From the NCBI RefSeq assembly GCF_037975245.1, contig NC_092574.1:388001-452000 (forward strand): a DNA stretch of 64,000 nt, written 5' to 3'. Below the pieces are notes generated by a model. It saw only the letters and a list, made by a program, of their open reading frames with translations. It was not told where the DNA came from and searched no databases. The stretch comes from Apostichopus japonicus (Eukaryota; Echinodermata; Holothuroidea; Aspidochirotida; Stichopodidae). Positions 37,293-47,436 of this stretch are shown here, piece after piece; the first letter of the stretch is position 1, and the number at the start of each line of letters is the position of its first letter. Made by a program: the position numbers and the translations under genes.

Positions 37293-37895
37293 TATCACAT
37301 TGTATATATTCACGTGATAAAACAAATAAATCAAATCAAATCAAATTTGTGAATAGGACTGCATAATGCAATTTTAGCCTAGTATGTTAATTATTTAATG
37401 TCTATTCTCCTCAAGATGAGCTTCATTCTCAAAAGTTATACCTGAACTTACATTTTATGCCTATGTTTGCTAGCTGGGTCATCTACTTGGTTAATTTCAG
37501 TGGAACAGGTGCCCCCAATGTTTCTTCTCCTCTTTTCTGCTTGCATGTGTTCCTCTCATTCCTTAATTTGTCCATCAACTTCATGCTCCAGTACTCCTGT
37601 TTCAAAAGGAATTATAAATAATATCGAATGCTCTATGTTCACATACTAGGTAATCACCAATCACAATAAATCCCATTCCAACCCCATAGCTTCAAGCACA
37701 CACACATCTAATCAAATACAAGCACATGCTGTTTGAAAGCCGTTATTTCCTATTCACAGTTGGTTTGGTCTACCAAACACTCTGAAATTCTCTACAAAGA
37801 CAACGATGCACAGAGCTGACCTTGGCAACCTAGCATAAGGAATTATATTTTACCCAGCCCAGACACAATAGCATGTGCATATCAACATTACTTAC

Positions 37896-38047
37896 TACAG
37901 GATGAGCTCCAGGTATATGGCTGCCTTTCCCAGGAACGGGTACCCCCGCTGCCTCTGAGTAGTGGGCAGTTTAAGTGCAGCTCGTAGATTGCTCAACAGC
38001 ATGTCCCTTCCCAGTCCTGCTGTCAGTACACTACAACCAGTTTGTAC
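37896..38047 (-). CDS. Orphan open exon of unknown identity
   Basis: This 152-nt minus-strand interval has an acceptor CTGTAG and a strong GTAAGT donor. One frame is open for 50 codons and reads 'VQTGCSVLTAGLGRDMLLSN', then 'LRAALKLPTTQRQRGYPFLG' and 'KAAIYLELIL'. The base composition is GC-richer than its surroundings, which supports coding. I do not recognise the family, and no neighbouring exon is clearly linked. Treat it as a candidate exon of an unidentified host or transposon gene. Confidence 0.45.
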
Positions 38048-38124
38048 CTACAGGTAATGAAAGAAATTAATGAAAAATAATATGGCACAAAAGAGGGGTA
38101 TAATTAAGAAGACACTGCAACTGC

Positions 38125-39850
38125 ATGGCCTCTCCAAAGACTTTCCAATTCAGGCAGAATATGATCATATCACAACCCTATGAGTATAATGCAAGAAGTA
38201 AGACTCCATTTGCTCCAACAAGCCAATGCAGAGATGTAATAGTTGCGAATGTCACCATGGATACATTTGTTATTGATTACCATCACAGTAACAAGTTGTG
38301 CTTAATGGGTGAAATGAAAAGAAGAAGGGATCACAAGGTACAATGTCCAGGCAATGAGAGCTGTTCAGCAAAGATGCCCTATTTCGGAGATCATGAACAA
38401 AATGGTGGAAAGATTTGTGAATCCAAATTACTTACAGCTAAGAATCCACTAACGGTCAAGTGTCTCACAACTGATGCTGATGGCAAGGCATGTAAAGGGT
38501 TCAGTAGTACAATGGCTGTAACTACTCATTCTGAAAGTGAACTTAACCTGTTAGATCAAGTTCACCTACTCAAGTCACTCCGCAGAGCACTGACTATATT
38601 AAAGCAGTATTCTCCTCTGCTATGTTCCTGCAAAAACTGTGACTAAGAAGCACTTGACAATCTTATAAATACCTGGGAGAAACCATCACTGATAAATTGG
38701 AGTGGGATGAACATGTAAAACGTACTCTAGCAAAAACTAATCAGCGTATGTTCCTATTACAGAAGCTTAATTTATTCAGACTAGACCAACTCTCATTTCT
38801 CTCTTCTATATTAAAATCGGCAATCAAGACCACCATTACATTCTGTTTAGCAGCGTGGGGTGAAAATACTACTGCTAGAGACATGACCAAGTTAAATAGA
38901 CTAGTTTCTAAAGCAAGGAAAGTTTGTCGGTCACATTACCTCAGTTCAGTAGATGAGTTGCTTGTCAGAGTATCACAGAGTAATATGAAGTCAATCATGT
39001 CATCCCAACATCCTCTGGGGCATCGGGTAGATTACAGCAATCAAACGGGCAGACTAATTGTCATGAGATGCTGAACCGAGAGATACAGGCGTTCTTTCTT
39101 GCAAAGGGCTATTCTCAATCTTGCCAATGAATTATGTAGGAAATAGGCCAAATATATGTGTCAGAACATGGACTTAGTAGTCTTAATTTTTCGTTTTAAG
39201 AATCAGATTTTTATGTATTTCGATGTATTTATGAATGTCAATTTTTATGGTCAATAAAGATCCTTATATCTTAAATATCAAAAGCACTTTATCAACATGT
39301 TTAGACTGCCTTGCAAAGTACTACAGTGGAAATCATTCACATTGCCCAAAGCATTCATTTGTATGCAAGAGGCCAAGAAGTACACATTTCCATGTATGCC
39401 AAATGCTACAAAGGGTTCTCTGCTAATATCGCACACTGACAGCAGGAAGCTAAACAAAATACCTGAGACACCCACCTGCAGCAAACATTATGGTCCACTC
39501 GTTTTGAGACTTAATTCCACTCAAATGTAGATACCGTCAATTAGGCTTTCACTGTGACCAATCCAAAACATAGTACCACATTTTCATGCAATGGTCAGTA
39601 CAGGGACTACAGTTCCATACACATAACATATAATGTGCCTGGAGAGTCCATAGCCAGGAAGATGGAAGGTGCAGTATTAAAGGTGAGCTCAAATAGTCCA
39701 TGTATCCAGACTCTGAAATAGATGCAAAGAAAACAGCAATGTGATGAATTACGTAAGAGAGGCAGAGCATACAGAAGGAAGAGAGCACAACTCAGAGAGA
39801 GAAAGTACAAGCTACATGGTAGAACTATAAACATAAACCAGTCCAGTATC
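38125..39850 (+). mobile_element. DNA-transposon coding remnant (DDE-type, unassigned) interrupted by a LINE fragment
   Basis: The open stretch 38125-38643 encodes a cysteine-rich part ('KVQCPGNESCSAKMPYFGDH') and 'LTVKCLTTDADGKACKGFSS', followed by 'LLDQVHLLKSLRRAL'. The 'TTDADGKAxKGF' and 'D.(V)HL..SLR' pattern resembles Mutator/Kolobok-like transposases that I have seen described only as uncharacterised animal proteins. After a LINE insertion, 39280-39540 carries 'LDCLAKYYSGNHSHCPKHSF' and a 'RLNSTQ' region, and 39660-39840 carries an arginine/lysine-rich tail. No termini were found. Family assignment is inference. Confidence 0.45.
38655..39275 (+). mobile_element. LINE 3' fragment nested in the DNA-transposon remnant
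   Basis: It begins within the RT connection region ('YKYLGETITDKLEWDEHVKR'), continues 'RMFLLQKLNLFRLDQ', 'CLAAWGE' and 'LNRLVSKARKV', and ends near a 'RRSFLAKGYSQS' segment and an AATAAAGATCC end. This is the C-terminal part of an L2/CR1-type RT protein with a 5' truncation. The transposon-like coding content resumes directly after it at about 39280. Confidence 0.7.
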
Positions 39851-39996
39851 TATAAGAAAGATCAACTGATTCATGACCAGTTACTCTAGGATGAAAAACT
39901 ACACTGATGATAAAGATGACAATATTTATCAGTGATGCCAGTAATTTGTAAACTGAGTCTATCCACACTCACTGTTATGAGTTAAAACAGTATCAC

Positions 39997-40188
39997 TCAT
40001 TCAGGGAAGTAGGCAATCAAGCTGATGACCATAAACTTGGCAAGTGCCATCAAACTTTCAAGGCTTTCTGCTGTGTTGCACTGCAAGATACTGTTGAGAG
40101 ATGTGACATCTCTCTCCACATGTAGGCTGTTGTGGCATATGTAGGAGATGTCAAATGGTTTGGTCCTTAAGATTTCTTTACTTTGCAC
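39997..40188 (-). pseudogene. Possible ubiquitin-hydrolase-like remnant, segment 4
   Basis: The open minus-strand segment reads 'ILRTKPFDISYICHNSLHVE', then 'LNSILQCNTAESLESLMALA' and a stop at 39997. The pattern of a C-x-H-type turn followed by 'L.SI.....SLE.LM.L.KF' is what one sees after the zinc ribbon in C19 (USP) proteases. The match is weak and rests partly on its order relative to 43035-44735. Confidence 0.3.
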
Positions 40189-43034
40189 AATACTTTGAAG
40201 AGCATATATGTCAGAATGTGGACTCTGCTGTTAGCATTGTGAAAATAATGCCATATGCTGGTACCCCTGGCTTACTGATGGTGTAGGCACCTATCCACAT
40301 TCTGCATCCCTTTGTGTAACTTGCTGGGGCTAACGTATGTTTTGCCAACTTTTCATTTATGTCATCAGCCCATGCCATCCAATCTGAAATTGCAAAGGTG
40401 TGAGCTTTCCAGTTACATATTTCTAAATGTATATAGGCCTAAGCTTATTCTGAATGCAGCTTGGGGCTCAGTTCAGCTGATTCTTACACCACATTGAGTA
40501 GTAATATATGCTTTTAAACTTCTGACTGTCACTTTTGCTCTACTAGGTACACTGCACAGAGAAGGCTACTCACCAGATGAACAACTTCACTATCAAATAA
40601 GCTACATGTACTACTTAGTGAGTGTAAGTCTGTGATGGTATAAGCTCTGAGGTGATGGGTATTACTTTCACTTTTCCCCTTTGAGGTAGCTGAGAGGTTT
40701 TTCACACCTACCCATGCAATCATCCCATTCTTTATCATAAAGTTGAAATTTGATTTCTTCTTGAATATGAAACTTTTTCCTAATTTTAAGTTGCTAACTC
40801 TTCAAACTCAACAACTTGTTTCTGATCTTTTATGGTGAGATCATAGATGTGAGGAGTTCATAAATACTGATTTAGTTTCAGAACCAATTCTACATGTTAA
40901 TCTTCTTACAACTGTTTATTCAACATCTATGAGAAAAGGTTTCCTCATGTAAGTGAATGAGGTGTCAATGTTCCAAAAGTTTATTGAACCTCTCTGTCCA
41001 ACACATTTTCGGCATTTATATGTAAAATTCCACCTGTTTTCTGCCATACTTCCTCTGTTGGAAATGGTGTAGTGCAACCCTGCATTTCTGTACTGTAAAG
41101 AAAGAAAAAATAGATAACTAAAATCCTGGTTATCAGTACTGAAGGGCTCATTTATTAAAATTACAACTCATTATTCTTAATCGTAGTTCACCATAAACAT
41201 AGATTGAAAAACAGATCTTGTCTCTTACTATTTTCATAACCAGAACTGCATGTGGATTCCTAACATAGTTAACGATCAGCTATCTGCAGTATTCTGTTCG
41301 TAAGGTGTTTGTGTAATGCGGCTGAGCAAGAGTCTTTCCAGTAAAGCTGTTGGAAAAGGGAAGATCACTAATGGAGTAAATGAAAAGAATTAAATGATAC
41401 CTTAAATAACTGTTGACTAGCTGATAAACATATTTATATTCTTAAATGCAATTTCCCCAGATTAGTGATAGTAATATACCTAACATGTGTTCATCCGTGG
41501 GTGCGAAAGCAATTATTTACTCTGTCACTGTGAATTTCCCTCATGCAGTGGCATTGCTGGCACGACTCTTGCTCAACAGTGTTCGTGTTACATTTGCAAA
41601 GAAAAAGTTAAGCTTACCTTCTAAAAGGTTAAGTTAACCTTAAAAGTGCTAGTTCAAAAAGGTTAAGGAGATTGGCTTCTGCAATTGCGTAGGCCTAAGC
41701 ACACATACTTTATGCTTGACCTTATTAGTTTAGATTAGTTTAGTAAAGAAAAAGGATCAGGAGGGACACTCAAGTCCCCATCAAAGACCCTATAGGAGAG
41801 GGAAGAAAACTGATGACACAAACGATCAGACCCGATTACAATGCTTAAAGTGCTTGTCCAAAGCATTCTTAAACCCATTCACACTACAGTACTTGCAAGT
41901 ACAACTTTCTCAGGCGAGCCATTCCACTCATTCACAACCCTATTAGCAAAAAAAGGTATGCCGAATATTAATGCTACTTTGTGACTTGTGGAGTTTAAGA
42001 CAATGACATCTGGTACAACCACTATTAGCAAACATGAAAAAGTCAGTGACTTTCAAGATACTTAATCAAGATATCACTTTTATGAAACCTACGTTTGAGT
42101 TGAATCTTGGACTGCATAATCTAGATCTATGGGAAGACTGTCCATGAACTTGTGTTTGAGTTACTTTATTACTCTGAAATTTAGTGACTCTAGCCCTGAC
42201 TCGTTGCATAACTGGTAATAGTTCCTGAAAACTCCACATGAATTGAATATGGACCACTGAATCAAGAACTACTGGAGACTAATAATTCTTCACATCCTTA
42301 GCTAGATGAAGTAATGGTTTCTAATACAAACGGTATACTTTATCAATCCCGTTCTTGAACCATTGACCCAAAATTGTGTCCTTTCTGGAGAGAAGTATTG
42401 AAGGAGAACCGGACGGATGGTGTGCTATTTATAATAATCCCTCTGCCTAATACAAATACTTAGGACGACATAGCATAAACTCACCACTTAGGGCGACGAT
42501 GGTGATTTAGTGTAATTTCGTCACACTGGACCATTGTTCTCCAGTATGTGCACTATTTATAATAATCCCTTTGCAAAGTACATATAGCAAAGAATACAAT
42601 TAACTAGTTAATTAATTTCACATATACATGTCACCCTATGTGAAATTAACTCTTTCCACAACACTTTAAATAAATAAATTGAGAAAGACATAACACCAGA
42701 GATCTACAGTCAATATGAAAAGATGCCTGTATACAGTATTTAGAACTGCTCAATGGGATCATTACAACTCAAGCTGGATTCTAAACCTGAAAATTTTCAA
42801 CGTATGAATTCTGGCCATTAACTTACATCACTAATAGTTTCAGAATTTGACTCCTGTTCATTTGTCAGTTTATTGAGTTATCGTAATGACAGGCTGTTAG
42901 CATTACACTCATAAACACACATACTGCTACTTCACAAAAATGCATTGTGTTACATATTGAAACAATTTTACATAACACAAAACAGCATGGAATGAAAACA
43001 ATATGACAAAAACAGGGAGTTTGCAGGAACTCAC

Positions 43035-43226
43035 CAGGACTCACAAAAGCCTTCAAGATCTTTGCAATCTAGACACACCTCAAGGTGCCCCTGCATACTC
43101 AAGCATGACATATAGCCCTTGTTACCAGGATATATCGGAATTACTGGATAGGAGTTTGCCCGACAGTGCCAAGTCTCATTGCAGGAAGTCCACTTCATCT
43201 CATTTGTTGTATGTAAGAAGAAGTAC
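43035..43226 (-). CDS. Cysteine-rich exon with strong splice sites, unidentified
   Basis: The acceptor TTTTTTCCTTTCCAG ends at 43227 and the donor GTGAGT runs 43034-43029; both are excellent. Only one frame is open, and it is open over all 63 codons. It includes 'MKWTSCNETWHCRANSYPVI', 'GYMSCLSMQGHLEVCLDCKD' and 'EGFCES'. Seven cysteines and two histidines suggest a metal-binding fold. It lies between segments that look USP-like, and it could be the zinc-ribbon part of such a protein or an unrelated zinc domain. Confidence 0.5.
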
Positions 43227-43875
43227 CTGGAAAGGAAAAAATAAGTTACTCATTACAACAATGTTGCATTTCTATTGCAATTTCCATTTGTTCCTTTACC
43301 CTCTGGATTATCAGGTATAAATGAAAACTTTCATTCAGCTTTTACTTAAAATTATCAGAATTATTATTAAGAGCAACAAACTTATCAATCAGATACAGAC
43401 TATCATCTAAACCCAGCCTTACAAAATGTGCATCCTCATTGTATTGATGCAAGTTTATCAGTCAGATCTAACTGGTGCCATAATACCTCTTTCAAAAATG
43501 ACTAATTCCCTGCAAACCTAAGCAAATTCCCAATCAGTTTCAATGTTAAAGGTAGTCTGTATATGCCCCAATTTATAGGATGCTAATAATTGCTAGAAGT
43601 TTTCAACAAGTTACTTTCATGGAGGCCCTTAGTCCAAATTGTTCTCAGACATTCTTAATGAACACACAAGATGACTGAATGTCCCTGTGAGGTAAATTTC
43701 ATCAAAAGTGGTAATAAAAACAGTTTATAGAATTTTGACCAAAGGTGACCATATTTGAATATTTGCATATTTTGGGCCAACATGGCATAATTTTAAATAA
43801 TATATTGAAAAGTTCACTTATTTTTGTTTGTGTTGCTTTGATGCTTTTCACAGAACGATCTATATCTCTTACTCA

Positions 43876-44100
43876 TCTAAAAGTTTGCACTGGCTTTGGT
43901 TACAGGAAGTGCATGATGATGTGTAAACTGCACCAAGGAATTCTAATGCATCCTCCTGTGCAGTTGAATCAAACTCTGGAAGAATCTGTTTCAACCTTGC
44001 GAGACAGGAGGCCCATGAAGTTCAGGTTGAAATTGCACGGAAGAGAGCTTTGATTACTTCCATTAATTCAGAGCTATGTCCATTATAGTGTCGAATGATG
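43876..44100 (-). pseudogene. Possible ubiquitin-hydrolase-like exon with a stop, segment 2
   Basis: The acceptor TTTGCAG ends at 44101. The frame reads 'IIRHYNGHSSELMEVIKALF', meets a TGA at 44022-44024, and continues 'LARLKQILPEFDSTAQEDAL' and 'EFLGAVY' then C-T-S-C-N-Q-S-Q-C. The 'F....QEDALEFL' motif resembles the QQDAxEFL box of USP (C19) proteases. The stop makes it non-functional as it stands. Confidence 0.35.
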
Positions 44101-44663
44101 CTGCAAAGAAGCTAAAAAAAAAGAAGGAAAATTTAGTTGTAGGAAATCTACATCTGACATGGGTGGCTCATCAATATAAGTGGAAAAGATTTGGGTTGCA
44201 ACCTTCATTTTTATCTATTTTTTGTTAATGATTGCTTGATGTTTCAAAGCACTTTCTTGGAAGTCTGTCACTAGCTTCTGTAGCTGAAAAGTTACTCTCA
44301 TCAAGTAAAATGATAAACACATCATATCTTAATAACCATTTGTTGGAATATGCTACTGGGAGAAAGGAGTAGAGGTATCATGAACTTGACAAAGAAGAGT
44401 GCCCATGTTGGAAAATCTAGCATATTTGGGGGATAATAAAACTTAAAACCCTTCATTGTTGAAGTGAAAATTATGATATTCTGCAATAAGTGCCAATCCT
44501 TGGGATGGGGTTGGAACATCACAAAATGCCCCTTGCAATTGTGCTGATATAGGTTGGGTTTTTCCCTTTACTTCTCCAGGCATAAGGTTTTGTCAAGGAT
44601 ATGGTCCTGGCACAGTAAAAGTCTTTCATTTTTCAACATTTCCAGGTGGGGAGGATCAAGTCA

Positions 44664-44735
44664 CATGATGTCTTGCACCTCCATAGCTTGCAATCCCTGC
44701 CTTAATGAATTATTTCTAAAGCTGCATGGGTTGTC
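44664..44735 (-). pseudogene. Possible USP catalytic-cysteine box, segment 1
   Basis: A short open stretch reads D-N-P-C-S-F-R-N-N-S-L-R-Q-G-L-Q-A-M. It resembles the Cys box of ubiquitin-specific proteases (N-x-G-x-x-C-Y/F-x-N-S-x-L-Q). It precedes segment 2 on the same strand, the correct order for a C19 fold. At only 24 codons it is suggestive, not conclusive. Confidence 0.25.
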
Positions 44736-46867
44736 TTAGGTTACTTACCTTTAATTTGAATTTGAAGGACCACTACATGCTTTTAAGACAAAATTGCAAA
44801 CTGGACAAATTAAGAAATATGATGTCCTTTAAGTTGGCTGAATTGGGACAAATTCATTCCAAAGTCATGACTTGTTTTCTGAATTTTCTCTGTTCTTTCA
44901 ACTTCCCTGTACATATTGGTCAAATGGTTTAAAATGAGTTGTATGAATAGTTGATAAAGCTGATATATTCTGACAAGTTGTCAACCAGTTATTTCAATTG
45001 AATCATTTTTAATGAATTGTCTCACTGTAATTATTGATTGAGTGAGTGATCAGTCAATTAATTAAATCGTTAATTGAGTTAACGTTTAATTAAAATTAGT
45101 TAGGGGAATCAATTAAAAAAAGATGAAAATTAGATGACCTCTATGACTGAACTTTTCCTTTGAACTTGTTAGAGCAGTTTAAAACCTGTATGTGGTACTT
45201 CTAGCAACTGTCAAGTTGGAAAAAAAAAAAAATTCTCTTTACATTTTGAATAGCAATTTGGATTTTAGAGGACAAATTATTCCTTGCAAATAAATGCTTT
45301 CTTGAGTTCATTCATTGCAATTAGATGGCATATTGTTAATTGTTGTTGACAATAAAATTCAGATTTCAACTGAATCAATTTGAGAAGCTATACAGTATTA
45401 AATTGATTTTCATATGTTGGATGGTTATTTGCTAAGAACCAATAAATGCAGATCTATACCAATAGCATGGGTACAGTCTTACAAGTATAGCTGGTACTGT
45501 AATAATTTTCAGAGTCATGTACCAACAAGTTATCCCAACCACTGCAAATATTACCATTTTGGGGTGATATATGTTGAAAATATCTCATGCATGGAAATTA
45601 TTGATTCAATATAGTTGCAAGCAAATTTGAAAACTCGAGTATACTTACACATTGCTTAATTACAACGTTTTTATCTGTAAAACATGGCACCATATAGCAA
45701 AGTTAATGAAGTGTGATGATTATGTCCTAAGAAACTGGCCAGCGTCACAATATCCCTGTATCTGTTACGTCCTGGGATATTGGCCACGTAACACAACATC
45801 TACTTCCATACTTGTATAATGCTGAGCTGCAGACACTGGCCTTTGTGGCAAGATCTTGAACACATATATTATGTATACTGTCTATCAAATATACTGTATG
45901 TATAAAATGCATCCTTATTTTTTTTTAAACTAACAGAAATTTAAGATGGTCAATATCAGTCCCTATTCTGGAACTGCCTCTATGAGGATTACTGTGATGA
46001 TAGAATCAATGTTGATGAAAGAATAAATGTGACTTCATGCAGTGTTTTACAACCTGTATAAAATTAATACTCCAACCACACATGCAAAGTGCAATGTGGT
46101 TCCCAGCTACACCACTCTATGGGGAAATGGTAATTTGATGGCTGTTCTTCCTGCAAACTCAGTCTAGACAGTGTGTTAGATTATCAACTCAACCAACTTT
46201 GTCCAAGTTCCTGATGTTGTCGGCTGCAAGCCAGGAATCTCATTGGGTTGCTGCCACCACCATGAAGATTTAAGCAGTATATCATTTCTCCTATAACAAC
46301 AACATTGGAATAGTAAAGCAACATTACCGTAATGATGCTATATCGCAGTTCCCTTTTGAATTAAGCAATATGTTAAGGGACATTTTCTTAATATTAGTTT
46401 GTTCAATATATGAAAAATCAACCAAGTTAAAATGCATTATGGTTTCCATGATGTAACATGAGTAATTTGTGTATGCGTTTGTTTGTGTGTGTGGGGGGAG
46501 GGGGGAGGGAAGGGGGGTTGCACACACTTAATAGTAATTAAGGTTCTACAAATATTAGAAAAAGCTAACAATGATGATTGAGATGCAACAAACATGGGCG
46601 AAAATGGAAAATATCTGCCAAGAAAACGAGACGGACTATTCCTGCAGGCTATGAGGTATCATTATGTTAAGTATCAACTCAAATGGAATAAATTTCTTCC
46701 GATTCTGTGTTTATAAGGAAATTTCAGCTGAGCCCTGTTTTGTCACACATCTCATCAATATGCAGCAAAATCAAAATAGCACTGAAAACATTGCATTGGG
46801 TAACCAACCTGCTCAGCCCAATAAACTTTAGTCATACCACATATGGTTGGTGAGCAATTGCAGATCA
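44736..46867. other. AT-rich stretch, no gene supported
   Basis: I see no conserved coding or RNA feature. A short hairpin, TGTTACGT...ACGTAACA, lies at 45763-45795. Confidence 0.45.
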
Positions 46868-47411
46868 GGTTTTAATGTTAAGCCCTGCCCACTCATTTCG
46901 TTGCACGATATCTGCACCAAAAGCAATAACGACCCTCCTTAGCGCGTCATTGCTGCAAGGATCACCTCAAACCAACCTACCATTCTTCAGATTGGAGCTA
47001 ACAGTTATTAATGTTAAGCCCTGCCCACTCATTTTGTTGCACGATATCTGCACCAAAAGCAATAACGACCCTCCTTAGCTCGTCATTGCTGCAAGGATCA
47101 CCTCAAACCAACCTACCATTCTTCAGATTGGAGCTAACAGTTATTAATGTTAAGCCCTGCCCACTCATTTTGTTGCACAATATCTGCACCAAAAGCAATA
47201 ACGACCCTCCTTAGCTCATCATTGCTTCAAGGATCACCTCAAACCAACCTACCATTCTTCAGATTGGAGCTAACAGTTATTAATGTTAAGCCCTGCCCAC
47301 TCATTTTGTTGCACGATATCTGCACCAAAAGCAATAACGACCCTCCTTAGCTCGTCATTGCTGCAAGGATCACCTCAAACCAACCTACCATTCTTCAGAT
47401 TGGAGCTAACA
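46868..47411. repeat. 136-bp tandem repeat, four copies
   Basis: Four copies start near 46875, 47011, 47147 and 47283 with exactly 136-bp spacing and only a few differences (for example cgcgtc, cgtc and catc variants). The right edge is immediately next to the last exon of the integrase pseudogene. Confidence 0.97.
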
Positions 47412-47436
47412 AGAGAACGTCAGCTAAAATCTATTT

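Larger units (their letters stand above)
32950..37345 (+). mobile_element. CR1-group non-LTR retrotransposon (LINE), nearly full length, inactive
   Basis: ORF1 (gag-like, two zinc knuckles) is followed by ORF2 (endonuclease plus RT) and a short 3' UTR containing a hairpin and ending in a tandem AAATC tail (37318-37345) instead of poly(A). The RT sequence ('KAFDTIDH', 'GVPQGSIFGPLLF', 'FADDTN') is of the CR1/L2/Rex1 type. Several frameshifts and stops make it non-functional. Two 3'-end fragments of the same family lie at 58140-58925. The 5' boundary is approximate. Confidence 0.88.

Noticed and set aside
45763-45795. TGTTACGT...ACGTAACA hairpin resembling the start of the Ty3 LTR (TGTTACGCCCTGGG)
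   Set aside because: The similarity covers only about a dozen bases and no LTR-like sequence or coding region follows.
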